A DNA stretch of 64,000 nt from Ochrobactrum sp. CM-21-5 (GCF_014253075.1 NZ_JACLZJ010000001.1:558001-622000); one strand, 5' to 3'; positions 34,940-43,439 are shown, counted from the stretch's first letter. Notes: generated by a model not told the origin, from the letters alone. Translations and numbers: made by a program.

Positions 34940-34979
34940 GGGTGGTTTCGAACTTTCTCCGTTCAGACGGAGACCACCC
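34940..34979 (+). terminator. Nested stem-loop after the HNH gene
   Basis: Outer stem GGGTGGT / ACCACCC and inner stem TCTCCGT / ACGGAGA share one structure. No strong T-run follows. Confidence 0.55.
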
Positions 34980-35044
34980 GCGCCCCACAATTCACATTTC
35001 TCCCTAATTGGGAATTTCATCCTTTCATAATAGGAATAAAAACC

Positions 35045-35356
35045 ATGGCAATTGTCGATTTGGCCGCCATGAAGGCCGAGCTTGGCATCACGGATTCAGT
35101 CGATGATGCCCTTATTTCTTCAAAAATCGCTGCCGCGCAGGCGCATCTCGAAGCGCTTCTCGGATTTGAGATCGAGCCGCAATACCCGGACGGCGCACCC
35201 GCTGACCTTATTGGCGCCGTCAAGATGTTGGCTGCCGGTTGGTATGAAAACCGTGAGTCTACGCTGGTCGGATTGTCCGGAATGGAGACTCCGCATGGCG
35301 TCTGGGAAATCGTCAATAACCGCCGCAATTATTGGGGGGTGAGCAATGGCGCGTAA
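35045..35356 (+). CDS. Head-tail connector protein (HK97 gp6-like)
   Basis: A 103-residue Phage_connect_1-type protein: MAIVDLAAMKAELGITDSVDD, then AAAQAHLEALLGF, DLIGAVKMLAAGWYENRES and a C-terminal WEIVNNRR. These small helical proteins form the ring under the portal. It overlaps the next gene by 11 bases. Confidence 0.88.
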   Translation: MAIVDLAAMKAELGITDSVDDALISSKIAAAQAHLEALLGFEIEPQYPDGAPADLIGAVKMLAAGWYENRESTLVGLSGMETPHGVWEIVNNRRNYWGVSNGA

Positions 35357-35741
35357 ACGTGATTTGCAGGGCCTGATTGATGCCTTGAACTCTATCCCGA
35401 AAGCCGTGCGTGCCAAGATCGATCCCGCCATTGAAAAGGGTGCCGATGAAATGGTTGCGAGAATGCGGCTGCTCGTGCCGGACGATCCTAAAACGAGCGG
35501 CAAAGACCTGAAGGCCAGCATCAAGAAGATTGATTCCGGCGTGCCGATGGCGATCCGTGTTCAGGCCGTTGACGAGAACCCTGACGACGGTTTCGACGTC
35601 GCTTTGGGCCAAGAATACGGAACTGAGAAGATGAATGCGCAGCCCTTCTTTTGGCCGTCCGTCAGCACCACGAAAAAGCGTGTCCGTCGTCGCATCGACC
35701 GGGCGATTTCCAAGGCCGTTGGGGAGGCTTTTAAGAAATGA
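35346..35741 (+). CDS. HK97 gp10-family head-tail/tail completion protein
   Basis: A 131-residue protein with the gp10-family layout: LQGLIDALNSIPKAVRAKIDPA, GADEMVARMRLLVPDDP, then the EYGTEKMNAQPFFWPSV signature at about residue 88. Family members sit at the head-tail interface or finish tails. Start overlaps the connector gene, end overlaps the next gene by four bases. Confidence 0.88.
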   Translation: MARKRDLQGLIDALNSIPKAVRAKIDPAIEKGADEMVARMRLLVPDDPKTSGKDLKASIKKIDSGVPMAIRVQAVDENPDDGFDVALGQEYGTEKMNAQPFFWPSVSTTKKRVRRRIDRAISKAVGEAFKK

Positions 35742-35992
35742 ACATTGAAATTACTCGCATGAATAGCACTCACGTCACATGCGCACGCTCGACGATCGTG
35801 GCTGCATTCGACGCCCGCGTCGGAGATTTTAAAATTCACAATGCGCAGGTGCGCTTGAACCACGACAGCGGTGAATTGTTTGTCACACTACCGGGCAGGC
35901 AAAAAGGTGGGATTTCCTTGAGGTTTGGCGAATTGAGAAGCGCGATTGGTTCCGCTGCTCTCGCCGCATACGGGGAATTGGCCAATGTCTGA
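35738..35992 (+). CDS. Small SpoVG-like element protein (copy 2), unknown function
   Basis: An 84-residue protein with TIVAAFDARVGDFKIHNAQV ... DSGELFVTLPGRQKGG ... FGELRSAIGSAALAAYGE. The spacing of Phe, Gly-Glu/Gly-Tyr, Pro and the final helix matches the protein at 26736. It is not a usual head-module gene. ATGA overlaps with the gene before, 8-base overlap with the gene after. Confidence 0.65.
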   Translation: MNIEITRMNSTHVTCARSTIVAAFDARVGDFKIHNAQVRLNHDSGELFVTLPGRQKGGISLRFGELRSAIGSAALAAYGELANV

Positions 35993-36398
35993 GCCCAGCC
36001 TTTCAGCCCAGAAGCTACTCGTCGACACGCTGCGCGCCCGACCTGGCATCACGGCGCTGGTGCCGGCCGCTAATATCTTCGACCGCAACACGCTGCCCGA
36101 GGCATTCCCTTGCATAATTATTGGCGAGGGACAGACCGTGGAAGACGACGCCGAATGCGTCATCGGAAGCGAAGTTTACATGACGCTGCACGTCTGGACG
36201 ACCGAGCCCGGCATGGCGAATTGTAAGCTGATCGCAGGCGAGATTAGGCGGGCCGTCAAGAACCTGTCGGCTGTGGTCGAGGGTATCGCCTTGGACGCGT
36301 TCTTTCAGGATACCAATTTCATGCGCGGCACGACTGGCGATAACGCCCATGGCGTCGTCACCATCAAGTTTCTGGCAGAAGACACGGTGAACGTATGA
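35985..36398 (+). CDS. DUF3168-family tail completion protein
   Basis: A 137-residue protein of the DUF3168/minor-capsid-completion type: LLVDTLRARPGITALVPAANIFD, PEAFPCIIIGEGQTVEDD and VYMTLHVWTTEPGMANCKLIAGEIRRAV (split across strands). Relatives act at the head-tail junction or cap the tail tube. The ATG at 35985 follows a GGGGAAT ribosome-binding site. Confidence 0.85.
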   Translation: MSEPSLSAQKLLVDTLRARPGITALVPAANIFDRNTLPEAFPCIIIGEGQTVEDDAECVIGSEVYMTLHVWTTEPGMANCKLIAGEIRRAVKNLSAVVEGIALDAFFQDTNFMRGTTGDNAHGVVTIKFLAEDTVNV

Positions 36399-36715
36399 GA
36401 GCGGGCAAGCTTGATAAAGTCATCACCCTGCAGCGCACGACTTACGTGGATGATGGCTATGGCGGGCAGATACCCGTCAACGAGGATTTCGCGACGATGC
36501 GCGCGCAGTTGGTGCAGGCCAATACAGAAGAATTCCTTCGCGCGTGGGGCGCTTCAGCGGAGACGGCCGTCATCTTCCGTACGAGATATCGCGCTGATTT
36601 GAACACGAAAGTGCGCGTCGTCTACGAAGGTGATGGCTATGACATCGTGGAATTGAAGCCCATCGGTCGTAACCGTGGCTGGGAACTGCGCTGCAAAGCA
36701 AGGCCGGGCTCATGA
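36395..36715 (+). CDS. Head-closure/head-tail adaptor protein (Phage_H_T_join)
   Basis: A 106-residue SPP1 gp16-like adaptor: MRAGKLDKVITLQRTTYVDDGYGG and the later RTRYRADLNTKVRVVYEGDGYDIVELKPI with the typical conserved Arg and Gly. It closes the head and receives the tail. ATGA overlaps on both sides. Confidence 0.88.
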   Translation: MRAGKLDKVITLQRTTYVDDGYGGQIPVNEDFATMRAQLVQANTEEFLRAWGASAETAVIFRTRYRADLNTKVRVVYEGDGYDIVELKPIGRNRGWELRCKARPGS

Positions 36716-37116
36716 AGGGACGGAAAGCTGAAGTCAAGGCGGTGGACGGTGCGCTTAGCAAGGTTCCATCTGCCCCTGCCTGGCTGCCTAAGCATGCCAA
36801 GGCCGAGTGGCGGCGGGTTCTGCCGCAGCTTGTTGCTGACCGAAAGATCGCAGCGCATGAGCTTAGCACGGTGGAAGCTTATTGCCTTGCCGTGGCACGA
36901 ACCCGCGAAGCCGAAGAAGCTCTTCAAAAGTACGGCCTGACCTTCGAGTCGGACAGTGGTCCGAAACGGCGGCCTGAAACCACCATTCTCAAAGAAAACA
37001 TTGAAGCGGCCCGACGTCTAGCTGCAGAGTTAGGTCTGACGCCAGCTTCGCGCACCAAGAATAAAGGAGGCGCGCCGGGTGACGGAGAAGCTTCCGAATT
37101 TGGCGTGGATATTTGA
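36712..37116 (+). CDS. Terminase small subunit (P27 family)
   Basis: A 134-residue P27-type small terminase: PAWLPKHAKAEWRRVLPQLVADRKIAAHELS and EAYCLAVARTREAEEALQKYGLTFESD (split), then ILKENIEAARRLAAELGLTPASR. It recognises the packaging site. It overlaps the large terminase gene by 38 bases. The terminase pair lies after the connector genes rather than before the portal. Confidence 0.9.
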   Translation: MKGRKAEVKAVDGALSKVPSAPAWLPKHAKAEWRRVLPQLVADRKIAAHELSTVEAYCLAVARTREAEEALQKYGLTFESDSGPKRRPETTILKENIEAARRLAAELGLTPASRTKNKGGAPGDGEASEFGVDI

Positions 37117-38683
37117 CGACAGCCCGATTCCCGATCCTCACGGCAAGGGCGAAGCTGCCGTCAAATTTATCCGTGCTCTAAAGCATCCAAAATCAGATCT
37201 GCCGGGACGGGCGTTCGTCCTTGATCGGTGGCAAGAGCGCATAGTGCGCAAGGTTTATGGTGATACCGCCGAGGACGGTACGCGGAAAATCCAAGAGCTT
37301 TTCCTGATGGTGGGGCGTGGCAACCGCAAGACAAGTCTTATGGCTGCCTGCCTCATGCTTCATCTGATCGGGCCGGAACGTGTTCCAATGTCTTCGGTCA
37401 GTAGCATTGCCAATGCCCGCGATCAGGCTGGCTTGACGTTTCGCGAAATGGCCGGGATATGCCGAGCAACGCCGCGCATAACGGAAGCGGTGCATATTCA
37501 GGACAGCGCCAAGCGTATCACATACACCAAGCACAACATTGTCTATGAGGCGCTTTCGTCCGACGCCAAGTCTGCACACGGTCGCTCTGACGTCGTGGTG
37601 TTTTGGGATGAAGGTCACTGCGAAACTAAGTTCGACCTTATTGAAGCAGCCGAAACGACGCTCAATAAGGGACAGAATACCCTTCTTCTTTCTGCATCGA
37701 CTGCAGGCATCGGCCAGCTCGGGCCGTTCTATGCGAAATATGATCATGCGCGGAAAATCGTCGATGGCAGAATTCAGGATGAAACATTCCTGCCCATCTT
37801 GTTTGAAGCGCCGCGTGACGTCGATTTCAGAGACGAGGAATGGCTATTCGCCACCAATCCGGGCTTGCGGCACGGGTATCCGAATATCCGGAAGCTGCGG
37901 CGCTATATTGAGAAGTGCGAACATAGCCCGAGCGAACGCGAAAGCTTCAAGCGCCTTCACTTATCGGTATGGCTCGACGGTGCTGCCAATCCTGAATGGG
38001 ATCTGGCGATTTGGGACGAAGGGCACGGCGACGTAGACTTAGAAATACTGCGAGGCCGCAAGGCTTGGATTGCCGCCGACTTGTCCAAGCGTATCGACCT
38101 CACGGCGGTGACGGCAACAATCGAACTGGACGACGACAAATATGCAATCCATTGCATGGGTTTCACCCCTGAGAGCCAGTTGCGCAAGAGGGCCGATAAT
38201 GATTCCGCGCCTTATCCGCTTTGGGTGGAGCAAGGATGGCTGAAGGCTTGTCCAGGCGACATCGTCGACCGGCTCATTGTGGAAGATTACATTCGCTTTC
38301 TTTGTGAAATCTTCGACGTGCAAGAGTGCGTTTTTGACCGGGCACTGGCGCGGGAAATCATGGAGAACTTAGAGGCAAGCGGGTTCCCGGTTTCTGAGTT
38401 TCCTCAAACCCTGATGAACTTCGCCAAGCCGGTAGATACGTTTGAAGACATGTTCCTGAACCGCCGTCTTGTTCACGATTCTCCGCTTCTGCGCTGGGCC
38501 GTTGGCAATACGGTCATGATGCGTGACCAGAGCGACAACCGGCGTCCAGCCAAAAACAAGTCTGCCGACCGCATCGACCCTTGCGTGGCTGCCATCATGA
38601 GTACCGCTAGAGCCGAGCAAGGCGCATCTGGCCGTTCGTCCTATGACGACGCGCCTGAAGATTATGAATTCTTCTCAGCATAG
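37079..38683 (+). CDS. Terminase large subunit
   Basis: A 534-residue terminase ATPase-nuclease of the type paired with P27 small subunits. The Walker A-like [10 protein letters not shown] (about residue 75) and Walker [10 protein letters not shown] (about residue 172) are visible, followed by motif [12 protein letters not shown]. The nuclease half has [16 protein letters not shown] and a C-terminal acid-rich region ([10 protein letters not shown]). The GTG start lies within the small terminase gene. Length is normal, with no frameshift, so the packaging motor looks intact. Confidence 0.92.
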   Translation: MTEKLPNLAWIFDDSPIPDPHGKGEAAVKFIRALKHPKSDLPGRAFVLDRWQERIVRKVYGDTAEDGTRKIQELFLMVGRGNRKTSLMAACLMLHLIGPERVPMSSVSSIANARDQAGLTFREMAGICRATPRITEAVHIQDSAKRITYTKHNIVYEALSSDAKSAHGRSDVVVFWDEGHCETKFDLIEAAETTLNKGQNTLLLSASTAGIGQLGPFYAKYDHARKIVDGRIQDETFLPILFEAPRDVDFRDEEWLFATNPGLRHGYPNIRKLRRYIEKCEHSPSERESFKRLHLSVWLDGAANPEWDLAIWDEGHGDVDLEILRGRKAWIAADLSKRIDLTAVTATIELDDDKYAIHCMGFTPESQLRKRADNDSAPYPLWVEQGWLKACPGDIVDRLIVEDYIRFLCEIFDVQECVFDRALAREIMENLEASGFPVSEFPQTLMNFAKPVDTFEDMFLNRRLVHDSPLLRWAVGNTVMMRDQSDNRRPAKNKSADRIDPCVAAIMSTARAEQGASGRSSYDDAPEDYEFFSA

Positions 38684-38691
38684 GAGGCCAG

Positions 38692-40674
38692 ATGGCCAAT
38701 AACGAATCTCGGAAATTGATGGTCGATGTCGTCGCGCGCATCGACAAACTCGAGAAGGCAATGAAGCGCGGCGCGCAAGTTACTGACCAACAGATGGGCA
38801 AGGTGGAAAAGCGCGCGAAGACGATGGTGGTGCGGCTGGACAAACAGTTTTCCGACCTCGCGGCAAACTTCGGTAAGGGCTTCCTTGCTGGTCTGGGCGC
38901 ACTGGGTGTCGGTGGTATTGCAGGCGCAATCCAGAACGTCGCCCGCAGCTTTGCGGATCTCGGCCGTGAGGCCAAAATGGCCGGTGTGGATGTCGAGGAT
39001 TTCCAGCGGTGGCGGTACGTTGCCGACCAGAACCGCATTGGCATCGACGCCCTGACCGACGGTTTCAAGGAGCTGTCCTTGCGTGCTTCAGAGTATGTAA
39101 CGACCGCAGGTAAGTCAGGCAGCGCCGCCGACGCGTTCCGTCAATTGGGCCTTTCCCCGCAGGAGGTACAGGAGCGTATTAAAGACCCGTCGAAGTTCAT
39201 GCTCGAGCTTATCGACCGCGTGCAGCGGCTAAAGAATACGGCGAAGGGCATTCAGATATTCGACGAACTTTTCGGCGGTCAGGGCGGTGAGCAATTTGTG
39301 CAGCTTATCGAGCAAGGCAGGCAGGGCATTTCTGCCACCCTCAAAGAAGCCGACGCTATGGGTGTTGTTTTCGATAAGGAGTGGATTGAAAAATCCGCGG
39401 AGATCGATCGGTCGTTCAACCGCCTGGCGACCACGATGGGCACGGCGGTCAAAGGCGCTATTGTTGAGGCTGCGACGGCCCTTGAAGGTTTTATTTCGTC
39501 ATGGAACGCTCTGAATGAAAAAAGCGTGTCGGGCCTCAAGGCAGAGCTGGAAATTCTCAAGCAAGGCCGTGAACGATTAGCCACGACACAGCCAGCAGGT
39601 GGTCTTCAGGACACGATTGCCGGTGTCTTCGGCAAGGACCGCGAAAGCCAGCTTGCGGCAATTGCTGCCAAGGAAAAGGTAATCAACGACGAGCTCGAGC
39701 GCCGACAGGCTATTGTCCTTAAAACGGTCGAGATCGAAGGCGCACCCTACAAGCCTTTGGCCGCCCCGACATCTGGCAAATCCGATGCTGAAAAGGCCCG
39801 CGAGAAGGCAGCAAAACAGGCCGAGCGTGAGCGCAAAGCCGTCACCGACTTGATAAAAGAGCTGGAATTTGAAGCCAGCCTTGTAGGCAAGACCGCCGTC
39901 CAAAAAGAACAAATGATAGCCGTGAGGCATGCGGGGGCCGCCGCTACGGCTGTGGAAAAAGCTCAGATCGAGTCGCTGGTCGAAAGCACCTATCGTGCCA
40001 ACGAAGCTCATGAGCGCCAGAAGGAAGCTCTACAGGAGCTCAATGACGCCGGGCGAGACTTCGCCGGTACGCTGGTCGATGGCTTGCTAGAGGGTGCCAA
40101 AGCGTCCGACGTGCTGTCCAACGCGCTGGGCCAACTGGCCGACCGCTTCTTGAACTCCGGCCTCGATGCTCTTTTTGGTGGCGGCGGCATCGGCGGGATA
40201 TTCGGCAGTGTATTCGGCGGCGGGAAATCAGACCCGTGGGCGGGGCTTCGCGGCTTCGACAGCGGCGGCTATACCGGCGCGGGTGGTAAATACCAGCCAG
40301 CGGGCGTCGTTCACAAAGGCGAAGTTGTGTGGTCACAGAATGACGTTCGTCGTGCTGGCGGTGTCGGCACGGTCGAAGCCATGCGTCGCGGCCTTGCTGG
40401 TTACGACCGTGGCGGTGCCGTCAGCATACCTTCACTCTCAGCGCCGCGTATGCCGGACCTTTCGCGCATTACGAATAACAATAATAACACGACGACGAAC
40501 AGCGCACCCGTGATCAACGTGACTGTGAATGGTGCCACCGGCAATGCGGAAGTGTCAGCAATGGTCAATCAGGGGCTGACAAAGGGGCTTGCAGAATGGC
40601 AGCGGACTCCGCAGTTCGCAATGTCAGTCGGGCGGGGCGTGCAAACTGCCCGCCAAAAAGGCTATATTAGGTAA
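38692..40674 (+). CDS. Tail tape measure protein
   Basis: A 660-residue helical protein beginning 8 bases after large terminase. The N-terminal coiled region ([23 protein letters not shown]) is followed by a hydrophobic Gly-rich patch (about 65-85). Then come the TMP-type [14 protein letters not shown] / [14 protein letters not shown] section, a long helical charged segment (about 350-460), and a C-terminal Gly-rich [24 protein letters not shown] repeat typical of lambda-like tape measures. By the 1.5 angstrom per residue rule it would set a tail of roughly 100 nm. No tail tube gene accompanies it. Confidence 0.88.
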   Translation: MANNESRKLMVDVVARIDKLEKAMKRGAQVTDQQMGKVEKRAKTMVVRLDKQFSDLAANFGKGFLAGLGALGVGGIAGAIQNVARSFADLGREAKMAGVDVEDFQRWRYVADQNRIGIDALTDGFKELSLRASEYVTTAGKSGSAADAFRQLGLSPQEVQERIKDPSKFMLELIDRVQRLKNTAKGIQIFDELFGGQGGEQFVQLIEQGRQGISATLKEADAMGVVFDKEWIEKSAEIDRSFNRLATTMGTAVKGAIVEAATALEGFISSWNALNEKSVSGLKAELEILKQGRERLATTQPAGGLQDTIAGVFGKDRESQLAAIAAKEKVINDELERRQAIVLKTVEIEGAPYKPLAAPTSGKSDAEKAREKAAKQAERERKAVTDLIKELEFEASLVGKTAVQKEQMIAVRHAGAAATAVEKAQIESLVESTYRANEAHERQKEALQELNDAGRDFAGTLVDGLLEGAKASDVLSNALGQLADRFLNSGLDALFGGGGIGGIFGSVFGGGKSDPWAGLRGFDSGGYTGAGGKYQPAGVVHKGEVVWSQNDVRRAGGVGTVEAMRRGLAGYDRGGAVSIPSLSAPRMPDLSRITNNNNNTTTNSAPVINVTVNGATGNAEVSAMVNQGLTKGLAEWQRTPQFAMSVGRGVQTARQKGYIR

Positions 40675-40675
40675 T

Positions 40676-40697
40676 GAGGCGCCCTTCGGGGCGTCTC
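40676..40697 (+). terminator. Stem-loop closing the structural block
   Basis: GAGGCGCCC TTCG GGGCGTCTC, a stable tetraloop hairpin 2 bases after the tape measure stop. It overlaps the end of the convergent gene at 40696 and may end both transcripts; the T-run is weak. Confidence 0.7.
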
Positions 40698-41010
40698 ACT
40701 TATCCGACTTGAAACAGGCCAGCTCAATGCGATTGCGGAAGGAATCAACCGCACGCGCTTGGTGTGTCTTGGTGCTATAGGCGGGCTGTTCGTATGCCTG
40801 AGTCACGATCTGGCGGCTGATGGAATCTTTCTCACCTTCAGCCGCAATTTCAATAACCCGGCTCATTGGGGTTTCCATCTGGCGCAACTGCATAATTTTA
40901 GCCGCGAGATCGCCCCAGCGTTTGCATACCTTATCGGCATTGGCGGTATTTTCCGCCTGCGCGACGCTGGTCGATAGCAAGACGGCTGCGATGAGAAATG
41001 CGTGCTTCAT
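40696..41010 (-). CDS. Secreted small protein, probable lysogenic-conversion (moron) gene
   Basis: A 104-residue protein with a clear signal peptide (MKHAFLIAAVLLSTSVAQA) and mature part ENTANADKVCKRWGDLAAKI... with two cysteines. It is convergent to the structural genes, so it is likely expressed independently. No family recognised; the periplasmic destination suggests a host-altering role rather than particle assembly. Confidence 0.75.
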   Translation of the reverse strand: MKHAFLIAAVLLSTSVAQAENTANADKVCKRWGDLAAKIMQLRQMETPMSRVIEIAAEGEKDSISRQIVTQAYEQPAYSTKTHQARAVDSFRNRIELACFKSDK

Positions 41011-41066
41011 ATTTACCCCCGAAAACGAGGATAATGTAGGATGGCGCTAAAGCGCGGACAAGTAGG

Positions 41067-41288
41067 TCAGTCCTTTACAATTATTCCGACGGCAGTTTCA
41101 CCGAGAAATTCGATACCGGCCTTTTCAAGGGCGGCGCGGATGGCCTGAAGATTGTTTGCTATCGGGACCCTTCGACCCTTTTCGAAATCTCGCACGGTGG
41201 AAAGGCTTACGTTTGCCGCCTCGGCTAGCTGTGTCTGGGACCAATCTAATAGACCACGGGCGCCGCGAGATTGTTCAGGCGTAAGCAT
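41067..41288 (-). CDS. XRE-family transcriptional repressor
   Basis: A 73-residue helix-turn-helix protein ([41 protein letters not shown], split by helices, then [20 protein letters not shown]). The ATG at 41288 gives the usual short Cro/C1 start; an upstream in-frame extension of 34 codons is possible but crosses operator-like repeats. It diverges from 41434 and probably keeps the element quiescent; it lacks the cleavable C-terminal domain of LexA-sensitive repressors. Confidence 0.85.
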   Translation of the reverse strand: MLTPEQSRGARGLLDWSQTQLAEAANVSLSTVRDFEKGRRVPIANNLQAIRAALEKAGIEFLGETAVGIIVKD

Positions 41289-41319
41289 GGTGAACGCAAT
41301 CCTAATATTTTTTGCTAAC

Positions 41320-41338
41320 GTCAACGATTTTTGTTGAC
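41320..41338. promoter_or_regulatory. Operator-like inverted repeat between divergent repressor and 41434 gene
   Basis: GTCAAC and GTTGAC separated by 7 bases, with a half-like site (ATCAACG) at about 41364. Position fits repressor control of the divergent promoters. Confidence 0.5.
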
Positions 41339-41433
41339 GGGCGCGTTTTTGATGATTATTCATAACATCAACGAAAAGCACTGACAACAACAGTTGCCAA
41401 TCATAGTTAATACACCGTTACGAGGAGACCACA

Positions 41434-41718
41434 ATGCCACGCAGCAACGCGCCGGCAGCCGGGAGAGGCTTGCCCAGACCTACATATGGAGACCTGGAAA
41501 GTCAGATGTGGGATGCGAAGAACGCGGTTGAAATCGCTGACCTTGCGACCGAAAGACTGCTTCCATCAATTGCGAAAATGTATCCGCAGTTCGCTGACGA
41601 GATCAGGATTGCAAACTATGCGCTGCGCAATGCGACAAACCAGATGAATGCGCTTGCTGAGGAAATTCTCGCGGGCATTCACGCTGAATTTGATGCTGAG
41701 AAGGCAGGTGCGGCATGA
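41434..41718 (+). CDS. Small element protein, unknown function
   Basis: A 94-residue helical protein (MPRSNAPAAGRGLPRPTYGD then LESQMWDAKNAVEIADLATERLL). A CGAGGAGACC ribosome-binding site is excellent. It diverges from the repressor and is therefore likely derepressed on induction. It overlaps the next gene by ATGA. Confidence 0.75.
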   Translation: MPRSNAPAAGRGLPRPTYGDLESQMWDAKNAVEIADLATERLLPSIAKMYPQFADEIRIANYALRNATNQMNALAEEILAGIHAEFDAEKAGAA

Positions 41719-41942
41719 CCACCGATCAGACGATATTCTACGACGTAAGCAACAACGTGTCGGAGGTTAAAGCCCTTGCAGATACGCTGGTCTATCTGGA
41801 CACGGGCGACCGCGAATTATGTGAGCGCGCCTACCCTTATCTGATCCGTATCCTTGCCGACAAAATCCAAGAGCTCGACAAGGCGCATGACCAGTTAGAA
41901 ACAGAGTTCCTCACGCTTCGGCGCAACCAGCGCCCGTCCTAA
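41715..41942 (+). CDS. Small element protein, unknown function
   Basis: A 75-residue acidic helical protein (MTTDQTIFYDVSNNVSEVKA...). Coupled to the preceding gene, ending 7 bases before tRNA-Arg. Similar charge and helical pattern to its neighbour; the pair could act together. No known domain. Confidence 0.7.
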   Translation: MTTDQTIFYDVSNNVSEVKALADTLVYLDTGDRELCERAYPYLIRILADKIQELDKAHDQLETEFLTLRRNQRPS

Positions 41943-41949
41943 CGAATCT

Positions 41950-42026
41950 GGTCCCGTAGCTCAGTTGGATAGAGCGTCAGCCTTCTAAGCTGAATGTCAC
42001 AGGTTCGAATCCTGTCGGGATCGCCA
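41950..42026 (+). tRNA. tRNA-Arg (anticodon TCT), carried by the element
   Basis: A complete 77-base cloverleaf with encoded CCA: acceptor GGTCCCG / CGGGATC, D arm TAGCTCAGTTGGATAGAG, anticodon loop CTTCTAA in a five-pair stem, T arm AGGTTCGAATCCT. The TCT anticodon reads AGA/AGG. It lies inside the element's att limits. Confidence 0.95.
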
Positions 42027-42047
42027 TAAATCCGGCCTAACCAGCCG

Positions 42048-42284
42048 GGAGGTTCGCAAATTTGCGAACCTCCACCAAAACACGAGGAGATAAACCCCTG
42101 CCCAAATCTGGGCAGGGTAGCCCGACCGGCCATGGCGCTGGCGTAAACCATCCGGCGGTCGCCGGTCGGGCAAGAATCAACCGATAACGTGTTGCAACGA
42201 TGTTGCATGGACAACGATGTAACACGTTGAAAAGCCCGGAAAACGTGGGTTTGTGTTGCACGACGTTGCAACATGTTTTCGGGC
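42048..42284. repeat. Cluster of five large inverted repeats between tRNA-Arg and attR
   Basis: In order: a perfect 26-base palindrome (42048-42073, arm GGAGGTTCGCAAA); 9-base arms CCCTGCCCA (42096-42117); 11-base arms GCCCGACCGGC (42120-42171); near-perfect arms AACGTGTTGCAACGATGTT with a later mirrored copy (42186-42228); and GCCCG...CGGGC closing a region rich in GTTGCA motifs (42234-42284). No gene is visible here. Confidence 0.75.
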
Positions 42285-42337
42285 TAAATCATAAGCCTAT
42301 CAGTGGGTTAGTTCTTTGAATTTGTTGGGTAATTTAA

Positions 42338-42385
42338 TGGTGCCCGGAGGCGGATTCGAACCACCGACACGCGGATTTTCAATCC
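42338..42385. repeat. attR, 48-bp direct repeat within tRNA-Phe
   Basis: Identical to attL at 24758-24805; lies inside the tRNA-Phe gene from the CCA end to the anticodon stem. Confidence 0.95.
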
Positions 42386-42413
42386 GCTGCTCTACCAACT
42401 GAGCTATCCGGGC
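42338..42413 (-). tRNA. tRNA-Phe (anticodon GAA), integration target
   Basis: A complete 76-base tRNA on the minus strand with acceptor GCCCGGA / TCCGGGC, anticodon loop TTGAAAA and encoded CCA. Its 3' 48 bases are duplicated at 24758-24805, so the integrated element restored an intact gene. Confidence 0.97.
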
Positions 42414-42589
42414 ATCCTGTCATGACAAGTGCTTATCTCATCATGTGGCGGTGTTGGTTTCCGCCGGAAGTGGGTGGGTTATAGCATTAAATTTCGCGCT
42501 GTCCAGCACCGTATCGCATTTTTTGCAAGCTTTTCTCACAAGCTTGTTAAATAGCCGATTTCGTTCACGAAATCGCGCTCCGTAACGTT

Positions 42590-42805
42590 CTAGTTATCGT
42601 TCTCTTCTTCCTCGTCGATCGGTTTTCCTGGGATAACATAGCTACCCGAAAGCCACCGATTGAGATCAATGCTTTTGCAGCGGGGAGAACAGAACGGATA
42701 GGAGTCGCGCGCCGAGGGTTTGCCGCATTCCGGGCAAGGCCGGGCCGGGCGCAGTGGCGCGACGCGTGCTCCAGATGCAGTCGAGATATCCTTCTTGTCA
42801 CTCAT
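42590..42805 (-). CDS. yacG: DNA gyrase inhibitor YacG
   Basis: A 71-residue zinc protein with CPECGK (Cys-X2-Cys) and [15 protein letters not shown] (Cys-X3-Cys), the YacG signature, plus an acidic tail DEEEENDN. YacG binds GyrB and inhibits gyrase. It starts 7 bases after the maf stop and ends the leftward housekeeping operon. Confidence 0.92.
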   Translation of the reverse strand: MSDKKDISTASGARVAPLRPARPCPECGKPSARDSYPFCSPRCKSIDLNRWLSGSYVIPGKPIDEEEENDN

Positions 42806-42812
42806 GGCTAGC

Positions 42813-43439
42813 TTAAACCTTCCCGCTGTTCCAGTTGGCGTAGACGGGATAGTCGCCATCGCCAAGCAAACTCACGGTTTCCTGCAAGGGCAGGCCCACG
42901 ACATTGGTATAGGAGCCCACCAGTTTCACCACGAAGCTGCCGGCCAGCCCCTGAACGGCGTAGCCGCCTGCCTTACCGCGCCATTCGCCGGAAGAAAGAT
43001 AGGCATCCATCTGCTGGCGCGAGAGGCGCTCGAAGCGGAGACGGGTTTCAACCAGCGTCTGGCGCAGGTTGCCGTTGGGCAGCACCAGACAGACGCCTGT
43101 GAACACCTTGTGTGTCCGTCCCGAGAGCAGGCGCAGACATTGCCGCGCTTCGTCCAAGATTTCGGCTTTCGGCAAAATACGCCGGCCCACCGCAACAACC
43201 GTATCGGCAGCAAGCACGAACGAACCGGCGAATTTTTCGTCGTCCTTCAGTTGCTCGTGTGCTTTCTGGGCTTTCTCCCGCGACAGGCGGCGCGCCAGCG
43301 AGCGCGGGTGTTCCGCGCGCTGGGGCGTTTCATCGATATCGGCCGGGTGAATATGATCCGGTTGTATGCCTACTTGCCCCAGAAGCTCGATCCTGCGGGG
43401 GGAGCCGGAGGCAAGAACCAGCTTGTGTTGCGCGCTCAT
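42813..43439 (-). CDS. maf: Maf-family nucleotide pyrophosphatase
   Basis: A 208-residue Maf protein with [12 protein letters not shown] at the N-terminus and the catalytic [10 protein letters not shown] (about residue 75). Maf/Yhde proteins hydrolyse modified or canonical nucleoside triphosphates. The ATG at 43439 is used; an in-frame TTG six bases earlier has slightly better spacing from AGGAA and cannot be excluded. Part of the yacG-maf-infA group. Confidence 0.92.
   Translation of the reverse strand: MSAQHKLVLASGSPRRIELLGQVGIQPDHIHPADIDETPQRAEHPRSLARRLSREKAQKAHEQLKDDEKFAGSFVLAADTVVAVGRRILPKAEILDEARQCLRLLSGRTHKVFTGVCLVLPNGNLRQTLVETRLRFERLSRQQMDAYLSSGEWRGKAGGYAVQGLAGSFVVKLVGSYTNVVGLPLQETVSLLGDGDYPVYANWNSGKV

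Larger units (their letters stand above)
24758..42385. mobile_element. Integrated phage-satellite-like element (capsid-encoding) in tRNA-Phe, about 17.6 kb
   Basis: Bounded by 48-bp identical direct repeats; the right copy is the 3' end of an intact tRNA-Phe. Contents from left: integrase, AlpA-like HTH, two small genes, RepA-type ATPase, iteron array, late-regulator candidate, HK97 head module (portal, protease, capsid, HNH protein, connectors, small and large terminase), tape measure, secreted protein, XRE repressor, two small genes, tRNA-Arg. I found no tail tube, tail sheath, baseplate, fibre, holin or endolysin. All reading frames in the head module are open. This is the layout expected of a capsid-forming phage satellite, although a deleted prophage is possible. 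Confidence 0.85.
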
